This document shows positions 1 through 7,035 of a stretch of 23,217 bases of DNA, one piece after another. Numbering within the stretch: the first letter of the stretch is position 1; every line of letters begins with the position of its first letter. Both the position numbers and the translations under genes were made by a program. The DNA comes from CAIKHN01 sp964394565 (GTDB taxonomy: Bacteria > Patescibacteriota > Patescibacteriia > UBA9934). The DNA lies in the NCBI GenBank assembly GCA_964394565.1, contig CAYMYA010000015.1:1-23217 (forward strand). The letters run 5' to 3'. The notes under the pieces are model-generated. The model did no database searches and had not been told where the DNA came from. It saw only the letters and a program-made list of their open reading frames with translations.

Positions 1-10
1 AGAAATGTTT

Positions 11-16
11 TATACT
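11..16 (+). promoter_or_regulatory. -10 element of galU
   Basis: TATACT lies 9 bases upstream of the ATG at 26, so transcription would begin at or within a few bases of the start codon. This near-leaderless arrangement recurs at other native genes here. The -35 region falls outside the window. Confidence 0.5.
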
Positions 17-25
17 GTGATCACT

Positions 26-895
26 ATGCAGATCAAGAAGGCGATTATTCCGGTTGCGGGGATGGGGACGCGCTTTTTGCCGGCCACCAAGGCGCAGCCA
101 AAAGAGATGCTTCCTGTCGTTGATAAGCCGGTCATTCAGTACATTGTGGAAGAAGCCGTTGCCGCGGGTATCGAAGAGATTATCTTCGTCACCGCTATTG
201 GCAAGCGCGCGCTGGAAGATCATTTTGATCGAAACTTCGAGCTTGAATATCGCTTAGAGCAAAAAAAGAAGTTTAAGGAGCTGGAAGCCATTGAGGCCGT
301 TGGCAAATTGGCGAAGTTCGCCTTTGTGCGCCAACAAAAGCCACTTGGCGACGGCCACGCCGTGCTCACTGCTGCGCCGTTTGTGGGCGACGATGAAGCG
401 GTTGCGGTGCTGTTTGGTGACGACATTATTGACGGCACGGTTCCGGCGATTGGCCAGCTCATCCGTACATTTGAAACGCAAAATGGCCCCGTCATTGCGC
501 TGCAGCAAGTACCGAAAGAATCCGTTTCAAATTATGGCGTTATTGACGGAAAACATATCAGCGATCGCGAATGGGCAATTTCCACGTTTGTTGAAAAACC
601 AAGCGTCGCGGAAGCGCCGTCCAACCTCGCGGTGGTGGGACGGTACGTCATCACGCCAGAGATTTTTCGCATTTTAAAAAGCCAAGAGCCGGGTAAGGAC
701 GGAGAAATTCGCTTGGCCGATGCATTTGGCACATATCTCGCGCAAGGTGGAAAGATGTTTGGTAATGAATTTGTGGGCGATCGGTATGATTGTGGGAATA
801 AGCTCCAATTCATCATTGCGCAAATTCAGCTCGGTTTAAAACACGAAGGCGTACAGAAAGGGTTGCGTGAATATTTACAATCTCTGACCGTTTAA
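26..895 (+). CDS. galU: UTP--glucose-1-phosphate uridylyltransferase
   Basis: This enzyme makes UDP-glucose from UTP and glucose-1-phosphate in the cytoplasm, supplying precursors for surface glycans. The 289-residue protein opens with the nucleotide-binding signature GMGTRFLPATKAQPKEM and continues with QQKPLGDGHAV, the metal/sugar region FGDD, FVEKP and GDRYDCGNK, all characteristic of bacterial GalU; its length is typical for the family. I chose the ATG at 26 rather than the in-frame ATG at 5, because the protein then begins MQIKKAIIP like other GalU proteins and because a -10 element (11-16) would place the upstream ATG outside the transcript. A solute-binding lipoprotein gene follows after 2 bases, so the two are probably cotranscribed. 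Sugar nucleotidylyltransferase identity is certain; a close relative such as RfbA is less likely given the TKxxPKEM and GDRYDCG motifs. Confidence 0.95.
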   Translation: MQIKKAIIPVAGMGTRFLPATKAQPKEMLPVVDKPVIQYIVEEAVAAGIEEIIFVTAIGKRALEDHFDRNFELEYRLEQKKKFKELEAIEAVGKLAKFAFVRQQKPLGDGHAVLTAAPFVGDDEAVAVLFGDDIIDGTVPAIGQLIRTFETQNGPVIALQQVPKESVSNYGVIDGKHISDREWAISTFVEKPSVAEAPSNLAVVGRYVITPEIFRILKSQEPGKDGEIRLADAFGTYLAQGGKMFGNEFVGDRYDCGNKLQFIIAQIQLGLKHEGVQKGLREYLQSLTV

Positions 896-897
896 GT

Positions 898-2298
898 ATG
901 CATACTTCGAAATATCTTGTTTCTGCTCTCCTGGCCGCAGTATTCCTTACGACTGGTGCGGGGTGCTTTGGTGGAGGGGGCGCTTCGTCAGCATCTGGTG
1001 ATGTGACGTTAAAAGTGTGGGGCGTATTTGACGAAGACGATGCGTGGGAAACGATTATCGATGGGTATACTGCAACGCATCCAAACGTGACCGTGGAATA
1101 TACAAAGCTCAGATTTGAAGAATATAAAGATGAATTGGTTCGTGCGATTGCAGAGGGAACGGGGCCGGATGTTTTTGCGGTACATAACGACTGGCTCGGA
1201 GAGTTTGCGACTCTCCTTGAGCCAATGCCGGAAGCCGTAACGGTGGCACACGTGGAAACACAAGGAACATTGCGCAAGGAGACTGTGCTCGTGACAACAT
1301 CAGAATCAACCATGAGCATGAAAACACTCAGGGCAGAGTTTATTCCCGCAGTGGTGGAAGATGTGGTAATGCCGTATCAGGAGAATGAAGACGCAGATCC
1401 CGTCGATATGATTTATGCGTTGCCGATGGGCGTGGATACCCTTGGACTGTTCTACAATCAGGATATGCTGAATGCTGCGGGCATTCCTCAGCCGCCAAGC
1501 ACGTGGGCAGATTTTCAGGAGGCGGTGAAGCTCCTGACGAACATTGATGCATCCGGTGCGGTGATTCAATCGGGTGTCGGTCTTGGCACGTCGGAAAATG
1601 TGGAGCGTTCAAGTGACATTCTTTCGGTATTGATGATGCAAAACGGCGCGGAAATGGTGGACGATCGCGGACGCGTGGTGTTTCATGAGACGCCGGAGGG
1701 GACGCCACGAGATGTAAATCCTGGGCTTGATGCGGTGCGATTTTATACGGACTTCGCAAACCCCACGAAAGAGGTGTACACCTGGAATGAGAATCAACCT
1801 TCTTCCCTTGAGGCATTTGTGAACGGAAAGGCTGCGATGTTTTTAGGGTATAGCTATCACCTGCCAATTCTTCGGACACTCGCACCAAAATTGAATGTGG
1901 GAGTTTCTGCATTACCACAGATTAGTGTTGCTGGTGATGTTCAAGAAGTGAATGTTGCGAATTATTGGGCTGAAGGTGTTTCGCGAGATTCTGAACACAT
2001 CGATTACGCATGGAATTTTATTCTGTATGCCACAGACGCCGAGAACGTTTCCTCGTATCTTACGGAAGCGGGGAAGCCAACGGCATTACGTTCGCGTATT
2101 GAGGAGCAATTAGAAGATGAAGATATCGGGGTATTTGTGGAGGACTTATTGACGGCACGGACGTGGTATCGGGGGAAAGATATTGATGCAACCGAAGCGG
2201 CATTGCGGAAATTAATTGACGACATTCTTGAGGGGACATATCAAGATCCACAGGACGCGATTGATAACGCAGCAAAAGTGGTTGGGCAAACGTATTAA
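898..2298 (+). CDS. Extracellular solute-binding lipoprotein (family 1, ABC sugar type)
   Basis: The 466-residue protein resembles the periplasmic/lipoprotein solute-binding components of ABC carbohydrate importers. It has a hydrophobic signal peptide (about residues 5-22) ending at Cys23, although the lipobox (TGAG before Cys) is a weak match. The mature part begins VTLKVWGVFDEDDAW, the usual first strand of family 1 binding proteins. It includes the hinge-region signature LPMGVDTLGLFYNQDML, followed by AAGIPQPPSTWADF, and later NGKAAMFLGYSY, all typical of this fold. The start lies 2 bases after the galU stop without a Shine-Dalgarno, suggesting cotranscription or coupling. No permease or ATPase gene is visible in the window, so the transporter partner, if any, is elsewhere. 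The substrate cannot be read from sequence. Confidence 0.85.
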   Translation: MHTSKYLVSALLAAVFLTTGAGCFGGGGASSASGDVTLKVWGVFDEDDAWETIIDGYTATHPNVTVEYTKLRFEEYKDELVRAIAEGTGPDVFAVHNDWLGEFATLLEPMPEAVTVAHVETQGTLRKETVLVTTSESTMSMKTLRAEFIPAVVEDVVMPYQENEDADPVDMIYALPMGVDTLGLFYNQDMLNAAGIPQPPSTWADFQEAVKLLTNIDASGAVIQSGVGLGTSENVERSSDILSVLMMQNGAEMVDDRGRVVFHETPEGTPRDVNPGLDAVRFYTDFANPTKEVYTWNENQPSSLEAFVNGKAAMFLGYSYHLPILRTLAPKLNVGVSALPQISVAGDVQEVNVANYWAEGVSRDSEHIDYAWNFILYATDAENVSSYLTEAGKPTALRSRIEEQLEDEDIGVFVEDLLTARTWYRGKDIDATEAALRKLIDDILEGTYQDPQDAIDNAAKVVGQTY

Positions 2299-2304
2299 GC
2301 TGCG

Positions 2305-2313
2305 TGGTATACT
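2305..2313 (+). promoter_or_regulatory. Extended -10 promoter of the pilin cluster
   Basis: TGGTATACT is a TGn-extended -10. The ATG at 2324 follows after 10 bases, leaving a leader of only about 4 nucleotides. The element lies immediately after the stop of the solute-binding gene. Confidence 0.6.
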
Positions 2314-2323
2314 GCGGCGTGAT

Positions 2324-2911
2324 ATGAGTCGAACACTTCGTATGCTTGTGGTGTTTGGAATTATTGCCGCAATTGCGACGGGTTTTCGAGGTTCTATCTC
2401 AATAGTGCATGCAGAAACCACTGAACAATCCGTACAGTATTCGGACATTAACGGGGGGACGGATGCAATCACCGCACAAGGAATAATTTTCGCAGGCATT
2501 TGTGAGGAGTCTGTGACGGAGCAGGGGGGAGTGGACACGTGTCCATGCCGTGACGAAGGGAACTGCACTCTTGACGATGCACTTCAGGTTTTTGCGAATA
2601 TTGCGGTATTTATTCTTGGAATTAGTGGATCCGCAGTATTATTCGTGTTTGTGTACGGCGGATATAAGTGGCTTTTTTCACGTGGGGATAGCAAGTGGGT
2701 ACAGTCCGGCAAGGACACGATGACGGGTGCGGTTATTGGACTTATGATCATTTTTGGTGCTTACGTTGCGATGAATTTTATTATCTCTGGACTCACGACG
2801 GCTTCTGGAACGCCGGCTTCAAACGTGCTTGAAGAAACGGTAAATCAGGGATTGGATGCGGAAGATCAAGAAAATGCTGTAGAAGGCGTCTTTACTACTG
2901 ATTCTGAATAA
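2324..2911 (+). CDS. VirB2/TrbC-like pilin family membrane protein, cysteine-bearing
   Basis: First of six paralogues with the layout of type IV secretion pilins (VirB2/TrbC): an N-terminal signal segment (about residues 6-30, ending VHA), then two transmembrane helices (about 88-115 and 132-156) joined by a basic loop containing RGDSKWVQSGKD. At 195 residues it is the longest of the set. It alone carries a Cys-rich insert before the first mature helix (Cys60, 73, 75, 81) and an acidic C-terminal tail. I chose the ATG at 2324 because the longer in-frame ORF starts inside the previous gene and upstream of the -10. The next paralogue starts 1 base after this stop. The assignment to a pilin-like family rests on topology and the conserved loop shared with its neighbours; the assembled structure is unknown. 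Confidence 0.65.
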   Translation: MSRTLRMLVVFGIIAAIATGFRGSISIVHAETTEQSVQYSDINGGTDAITAQGIIFAGICEESVTEQGGVDTCPCRDEGNCTLDDALQVFANIAVFILGISGSAVLFVFVYGGYKWLFSRGDSKWVQSGKDTMTGAVIGLMIIFGAYVAMNFIISGLTTASGTPASNVLEETVNQGLDAEDQENAVEGVFTTDSE

Positions 2912-2912
2912 T

Positions 2913-3248
2913 ATGCGTAAATCATTGTGGGTTCCGGTCGGGCTTTTGGGTGCAGCATTGCCACGTGCAGTGCACGCGGTCACCTTAATCAATCCACTCG
3001 GCGAAACAGACGTTCGTGTGCTTTTTGGCCGTGTGATTTCGGCTGCGCTTTCTGTGGTTGGCTCCTTTGCTTTGTTGATGGTGGTGTACGGCGGCATACT
3101 ATGGATGACGTCTCGGGGCGATACAAAAATGGTACAAAAAGGGAAGGATACGCTTATCTGGGCGGTGCTCGGCCTAGTAATCATTTTCTCGTCATACGCC
3201 ATTGTGAATGCAATTCTGACAGGCATCACTCAGGGTGCGATTACATAA
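2913..3248 (+). CDS. VirB2/TrbC-like pilin family membrane protein
   Basis: A 111-residue paralogue starting 1 base after the previous stop, hence probably translationally coupled. It has a signal segment (residues 4-22, ending AVHA), one helix at about 38-63, the family loop WMTSRGDTKMVQKGKD, and a second helix at about 80-104. The loop matches those of its neighbours (W-M-T-x-x-G-D/N, K-x-V, K-x-K-D) and would face the cytoplasm in a VirB2-like topology. There is almost no mature sequence beyond the two helices, so it is a minimal subunit. No other secretion-system gene is next to it, so its partner machinery is unidentified. Confidence 0.7.
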   Translation: MRKSLWVPVGLLGAALPRAVHAVTLINPLGETDVRVLFGRVISAALSVVGSFALLMVVYGGILWMTSRGDTKMVQKGKDTLIWAVLGLVIIFSSYAIVNAILTGITQGAIT

Positions 3249-3269
3249 TCAGGGTCACGTCGTGTACCG

Positions 3270-3278
3270 TGGTATACT
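3270..3278 (+). promoter_or_regulatory. Extended -10 promoter before the third pilin gene
   Basis: TGGTATACT, identical to the element at 2305-2313, lies 26 bases before the ATG at 3305. It gives the third paralogue its own start point within the array. Confidence 0.6.
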
Positions 3279-3304
3279 TTCTTTAACATTTATTCCTAAT
3301 ACGT

Positions 3305-3706
3305 ATGATGAAAACATTAGTCCGATATGCGGTAAGTGTGGCGCTTGGGTTCGTGATCGCTTTACCGTTCGTGCGGTTGCCGTTTGTCAATGCTGCATCT
3401 GGACAGTTGGAAGCGGAGGATTTGCTCAGTGCAGACTTTGGTGACTCTACAGGGCTTGGGCAGAGCGACTTACAGGAGGCGATCGGCTCACTCATCCGTG
3501 TCGCACTTGGATTTTTAGGCGTGGTTGCTGTGGTCATCATTCTTCTTGGTGGATTTAAGTGGATGACGGCGGGAGGGAACGACGAAAAAGTTGGCGAAGC
3601 AAAGCGGTTGATTGTTGCGGGTATTATTGGTTTAGCAATTATTCTTTCCGCATACGCGATTGCATCGTTCGTGATCAGCTCCATTGTTGGTGCGACCGCA
3701 GGCTAG
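3305..3706 (+). CDS. VirB2/TrbC-like pilin family membrane protein
   Basis: A 133-residue paralogue with a signal segment (residues 5-30, ending VNA), a short acidic mature N-terminus, two transmembrane helices (about 62-86 and 102-126), and the loop KWMTAGGNDEKVGEAKRL between them. The loop differs from the sister genes in having GGND in place of GDP, but the spacing is the same. There are adjacent in-frame ATGs at 3305 and 3308 and no Shine-Dalgarno to separate them. The gene has its own extended -10 at 3270-3278. The function is inferred to be a pilin-like or secretion-channel subunit from topology and from paralogy with the neighbouring genes. Confidence 0.7.
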   Translation: MMKTLVRYAVSVALGFVIALPFVRLPFVNAASGQLEAEDLLSADFGDSTGLGQSDLQEAIGSLIRVALGFLGVVAVVIILLGGFKWMTAGGNDEKVGEAKRLIVAGIIGLAIILSAYAIASFVISSIVGATAG

Positions 3707-3723
3707 GTTTTCTCACGCTGCTT

Positions 3724-3745
3724 GGCTCAAAGTGCGCTTTGAGCC
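3724..3745. repeat. Perfect 9-bp hairpin between pilin genes
   Basis: GGCTCAAAG (3724-3732) and CTTTGAGCC (3737-3745) pair perfectly around a TGCG loop. There is no T-run after it, so it is not a standard terminator. It ends only 7 bases before the ATG at 3753, where it would affect ribosome access or mRNA stability. Confidence 0.7.
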
Positions 3746-3752
3746 TTGCACT

Positions 3753-4142
3753 ATGCGAAAACTTTCGGTTTTACTTGGTGCACTAGGAATGCTCGTTTTG
3801 CCGAGCGTGCTTTTGGCGGAAGAAACGGCGTCAGATTGGGCGACGGCATCGGGGCTGGTGACCACGGGGGAAAACTCCTTTGGCTCGAATGTCCCTTCAT
3901 CGCTCCCGACATTTATCGGAACATACATCATCGCCCCGGTATTTGGCATTCTCGGCACGATTTTCTTTGCTCTCATGGTGTATGCTGGCGTGTTGTGGAT
4001 GACGGCTGCGGGGGATCCGAAGCGCGTTGACAAAGCGAAAGATATTCTCAAGTCTTCGGTGATTGGTGCCGTGATTGTCATTGCGGCATACGTCATTACG
4101 AACGCGGTCTTTTCGGGACTCACGATGGGAAAAATAACGTAA
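3753..4142 (+). CDS. VirB2/TrbC-like pilin family membrane protein
   Basis: A 129-residue paralogue: signal segment (residues 4-22, ending LLA), a Ser/Thr-rich mature N-terminus, two helices (about 56-80 and 101-121) and the loop WMTAAGDPKRVDKAKDIL, nearly identical to those of the two genes that follow. I chose the ATG at 3753 because it begins a clean signal peptide (MRKLSVLLGALGML), whereas the upstream in-frame start overlaps the previous gene. A strong hairpin sits directly before the start codon, which may tune its translation relative to the earlier genes. The next gene begins 10 bases after the stop. Confidence 0.7.
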   Translation: MRKLSVLLGALGMLVLPSVLLAEETASDWATASGLVTTGENSFGSNVPSSLPTFIGTYIIAPVFGILGTIFFALMVYAGVLWMTAAGDPKRVDKAKDILKSSVIGAVIVIAAYVITNAVFSGLTMGKIT

Positions 4143-4152
4143 AGGGATAGCT

Positions 4153-4467
4153 ATGGCAGATACAACGGCAGCAACAAGTTCTCCGTTCACCACAACACTT
4201 TCAACAACTGGCGGTGCGGCCTATGGCGGAAGTGCCCCAACTGCCACATTGGCAAGTACTGTTGGTGATGTCCTTACTGCAGTGTTCAGTATTCTTGGTG
4301 TTATTTTTTTGGTTCTGACCGTGTATGCAGGAATCTTGTGGATGACGGCGGCTGGGGATCCGAAGAAAGTCACGAAGGCTAAGGATATTTTAGGGCAATC
4401 ACTCACGGGGTTGGTTATTTGCTTGCTTGCATATGGTATTACGCATTGGGTCTTTACATGGATGTAA
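4153..4467 (+). CDS. VirB2/TrbC-like pilin family protein without signal peptide
   Basis: A 104-residue paralogue containing two helices (about 41-63 and 80-99) and the loop WMTAAGDPKKVTKAKDIL. Unlike the other five it has no N-terminal hydrophobic segment. It begins instead with about 35 Ser/Thr/Ala/Gly-rich residues, so it either inserts through its first helix or is a variant subunit. A partial ribosome site (AAGGGAT) precedes the ATG, unusual among the native genes here. It follows the previous paralogue by 10 bases and is probably cotranscribed. The missing signal is not explained by a wrong start, since no upstream in-frame extension exists. Confidence 0.65.
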   Translation: MADTTAATSSPFTTTLSTTGGAAYGGSAPTATLASTVGDVLTAVFSILGVIFLVLTVYAGILWMTAAGDPKKVTKAKDILGQSLTGLVICLLAYGITHWVFTWM

Positions 4468-4511
4468 GTCGTAGCGATTTAAAACATCCACAGTGGGTTC
4501 CCTCGCGGCCG

Positions 4512-4520
4512 TGATACACT
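4512..4520 (+). promoter_or_regulatory. Extended -10 promoter before the last pilin gene
   Basis: TGATACACT is a TGn-extended -10 lying 24 bases before the ATG at 4545. The intervening leader is T-rich with no Shine-Dalgarno. Confidence 0.55.
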
Positions 4521-4544
4521 ATTCACATAATTTTCTTACCTTTT

Positions 4545-4928
4545 ATGAAGAAGCTTAAGACACTCTTGATTGGCGCAGCACTTTTGGCTCTGCCATTTGG
4601 CGCAGTGCTCCGTGTACCAATGGTTCATGCATCTCCAGATTTAACCGGTGCGTTGGAAGACGTGAACGCAGATGCAGATCTTGGATCGGAAGATCTCACG
4701 GCAACAATTGGTATGCTTATTTCGGCATTGCTCAGCGTGCTCGGTGTCATTTTCTTGCTTCTCGTCATTTGGTCCGGCTTCACCTGGATGACTGCCGCTG
4801 GTGACCCAAAGAAAGTGGACAAAGCGAAGGATATTCTCATCATGTCCGTTGTGGGCTTGATCATTCTGCTCTCGGCATACGCCATCAGCACCTTCGTCAT
4901 TGAATCCCTCGCAAAAGCAACAGGATAA
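4545..4928 (+). CDS. VirB2/TrbC-like pilin family membrane protein
   Basis: The last of the six paralogues, 127 residues: signal segment (residues 4-29, ending VHA), an acidic mature N-terminus (DVNADADLGSEDL), two transmembrane helices (about 53-79 and 97-119) and the loop WMTAAGDPKKVDKAKDIL, the best-conserved copy of the family loop. It has its own extended -10 promoter and ends just before a strong Rho-independent terminator at 4941-4971, so it closes the array. Pilin or secretion-channel identity is inferred from family topology; no ATPase, VirB4 or pilus-assembly gene is visible nearby. Confidence 0.7.
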   Translation: MKKLKTLLIGAALLALPFGAVLRVPMVHASPDLTGALEDVNADADLGSEDLTATIGMLISALLSVLGVIFLLLVIWSGFTWMTAAGDPKKVDKAKDILIMSVVGLIILLSAYAISTFVIESLAKATG

Positions 4929-4940
4929 TAAATAGAAATG

Positions 4941-4971
4941 TCCACCGCCTTCACTGGGCGGTGGATTTTTT
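4941..4971 (+). terminator. Rho-independent terminator of the pilin array
   Basis: TCCACCGCC and GGCGGTGGA form a 9-bp stem followed directly by TTTTTT. It lies 12 bases after the last pilin stop codon. Confidence 0.9.
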
Positions 4972-4976
4972 GTTGA

Positions 4977-5020
4977 TAAAAACGATGACCCCCTCGCCCG
5001 GCCGATGGCTGAGCGAGGGG
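4977..5020 (-). terminator. Rho-independent terminator of the GC-rich membrane protein gene
   Basis: Reading the minus strand, CCCCTCGC (5020-5013) pairs with GCGAGGGG (4997-4990), and a short T-run follows at about 4982-4978. It sits 17 bases past the stop codon at 5038, back to back with the terminator of the pilin array. Confidence 0.75.
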
Positions 5021-5037
5021 ATCCGTGCGTGCGTGTA

Positions 5038-6750
5038 CTACTCGCAGTTGCAGGGGTAGATGTCCCCCATGCTCTCGGAGCAGAACTCGCTCCCGAGCGT
5101 CTTCCGGTCCTTGCGAACCTTCTCCGCGGGGATCTCGGCGTCCCCGCAGCGCACCATGTCGGTGCGGGTCTTGCGTGCGGGCTCCTCATCCTGCTCGTCC
5201 TCTTCCTCCTTCGAGGTCGTCCGGGTGCTCTTCTTGGTCTCGGCGCGGTTGATGCCCACCGCGTCCTCGGCCTCGTCGAGCGCCATGTCCGCGCTGGCCT
5301 TGCCGATGTCGCCGATGCGCTGGAGGATGCCGGGCTCCTCCGCCTGCCCCTGTGAGCCGACGGCGGTCTGATCCGTTGTCTTGGGGTCGTTGAAGATCCC
5401 CCAGAACACCAGCAGCCCGAGGCCCACCGCTCCCGCCACGACCCAGCCGCGCTGAGCGCTCTGGAAGAATGTGGCGGCCCAGCCCTTGCTGAGCGTGTCC
5501 AGGTGCTTGGGCCAGTCGCCCTCGCGCCAGAGTGCCAGCGCCATGCGGGCGTAGGCGATGGAGAGGAAGGCGAGCCCCGTCACCAGCAGGACTGACAGGT
5601 GGAAGGGCAGGGGATGCAGGTTCATCTCTACGATGACCATCATGAACCAGATGAGCAGCACTGCGGCCGTGGCCGTGATGCTGATGCGGATGAGGTAGAT
5701 GGCCTTCCGCATCGCCTCGTCGATCTCCTTCCGCTCCGTTTCATCGACCTTCCCGCCGCTGAAGAAGGCCTTGACCTCCATCCAGTTGAACTTCCCGGTA
5801 CGGACGGCCGACTGGGTGATTCCCATCATCACGCGGTCCCAGATCACGAAGATGACGGGGCCGGCGACGAGAATGCGCCAGATGTTCTCGCCGGTGTACA
5901 TCCCCGCTGCCCCCGCGAGGGCGAAGGTGATGTAGAGGAGCGTGCTGCAGACGAACCACAGCATGAAGGCGGCCACACCCTGCGCGATGAGCCCTTCTCG
6001 CCGCGCTGCCCCGAAGATCATCATGAGCGCCGGGACGCCGACGAGGACGCCGAAGGATGCCCAAGCGACATATGACATGACCTCCGGCAGGAAGAGCGCA
6101 ATACCAAAGACCGCACCGCAGTACAGGATGCTGCCGCCGAGGATGGCGAACAGCACTCGCATGATGTCCGCGGCGGCATCGCCCATGTTCTCCAGCACCT
6201 TGCCGGCGCCGGTGCCCATGTTGCCAAGGGCGTCGAACATCTTGCTGAAGCCGGTGGCTTCGACGAACCGGGTCCAGGCGCTGGCCTTGGGCTCGGTGGG
6301 GGTGTTGGGGTCGGCCATGCCGCCTCCGAGGTTGTTGAAGGTGGTGGCGAACCGGGCGCGGGCCCGCTCGACGTTGTTCTGGAACTTGGCCACGAGGGCC
6401 ATCCGGAAGCGTTCCCGGTCTTCGGGCGTCGCCGCCGCGAGGGTGCCGGCTGGGTACTCGTTGAGCTCATGCGCCGTCCGGAGAGTGGTCTCCAGGGCGT
6501 GCGCCAGCATGGCGGCGGCGGGGCCTCGGCCCTTGAGCCAGCGGGCGACGCCGTAGCCCAGGGCGGCTTCGTTCTCCGTGTCCACCGTCCGCAGCCAGTG
6601 CGAGATGGTGGCCATCAGGACGTTGTCGTCCTGCCCCGCCGCGATGAGCGAGGCGAAGAGGTCCGGGAGCCGCTGTTCGGCGTACTCGCCGCCGCCGATG
6701 ATGATGCGGACAGCGTCTGCCCAAGACGGGCGGATCGGGGTCTTGGCCAC
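5038..6750 (-). CDS. Unknown multi-pass membrane protein with charged, Cys-bearing C-terminal tail (GC-rich unit)
   Basis: I do not recognise this 570-residue protein. Residues 1-190 are soluble and helix-rich. About seven hydrophobic helices follow (roughly 198-221, 226-249, 254-279, 289-309, 352-376, 381-405 and 434-453), with a charged loop (320-350). A disordered tail has a Lys-then-Glu/Asp tract (507-524) and Cys535, 557, 567 and 569, ending PCNCE. The start is the GTG at 6750, preceded by GGAGG at good spacing; the ORF continues upstream to 6903 but through an AT-rich promoter. Codon use is very GC-rich, unlike its neighbours. It is divergent from a secreted-protein operon that uses an almost identical promoter core, so the three proteins probably act together. 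Function and tail side of the membrane are unknown. Confidence 0.8.
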   Translation of the reverse strand: MAKTPIRPSWADAVRIIIGGGEYAEQRLPDLFASLIAAGQDDNVLMATISHWLRTVDTENEAALGYGVARWLKGRGPAAAMLAHALETTLRTAHELNEYPAGTLAAATPEDRERFRMALVAKFQNNVERARARFATTFNNLGGGMADPNTPTEPKASAWTRFVEATGFSKMFDALGNMGTGAGKVLENMGDAAADIMRVLFAILGGSILYCGAVFGIALFLPEVMSYVAWASFGVLVGVPALMMIFGAARREGLIAQGVAAFMLWFVCSTLLYITFALAGAAGMYTGENIWRILVAGPVIFVIWDRVMMGITQSAVRTGKFNWMEVKAFFSGGKVDETERKEIDEAMRKAIYLIRISITATAAVLLIWFMMVIVEMNLHPLPFHLSVLLVTGLAFLSIAYARMALALWREGDWPKHLDTLSKGWAATFFQSAQRGWVVAGAVGLGLLVFWGIFNDPKTTDQTAVGSQGQAEEPGILQRIGDIGKASADMALDEAEDAVGINRAETKKSTRTTSKEEEDEQDEEPARKTRTDMVRCGDAEIPAEKVRKDRKTLGSEFCSESMGDIYPCNCE

Positions 6751-6838
6751 GGGGCCTCCAGGTTGGGGGAGAGGGTGGGCGGATTTGCCCGTGATTGTGA
6801 ATGAGTTTTGAAGGATTCGGGGGTTGCCCGGACCGCGT

Positions 6839-6867
6839 AAATTAGCAGAAAAACGGCATTTTGTCAA
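6839..6867 (-). promoter_or_regulatory. Promoter of the GC-rich membrane protein gene
   Basis: On the minus strand, TTGACA (6867-6862) is followed by a 17-base spacer, AAATGCCGTTTTTCTGC, and then TAATTT (6844-6839). The -35 and spacer nearly match those of the divergent promoter at 6889-6917. Confidence 0.75.
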
Positions 6868-6888
6868 TATGAGTTTGTGGAGTTTTTT

Positions 6889-6917
6889 TTGACAAAAGGC
6901 CATTTTTTTGCTATAGT
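6889..6917 (+). promoter_or_regulatory. Promoter of the GC-rich secreted-protein operon
   Basis: TTGACA (6889-6894), a 17-base spacer AAAGGCCATTTTTTTGC, then TATAGT (6912-6917): a near-consensus sigma-70 promoter. Transcription would start near 6924, giving a leader of about 110 bases. The leader contains a GCCGG/CCGGC hairpin (7003-7018) just before the ribosome site. The spacer closely resembles that of the divergent promoter, which suggests a shared regulator. Confidence 0.8.
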
Positions 6918-7035
6918 ATAGGGTCAGGATGTGCCTTCACACCTGAAGAATCTACTAAGAAAACCGGCCATTTCGGCTCGGTTCCGTTCGTGCAACCCCC
7001 CCGCCGGTATAACCCGGCCAACCCCGAGGATCGCC

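Noticed and set aside
5942..6556. 204-codon plus-strand frame opposite the GC-rich membrane protein gene
   Set aside because: Amino-acid composition is typical of an antisense shadow, and the minus frame shows regular transmembrane helices and a good ribosome site.
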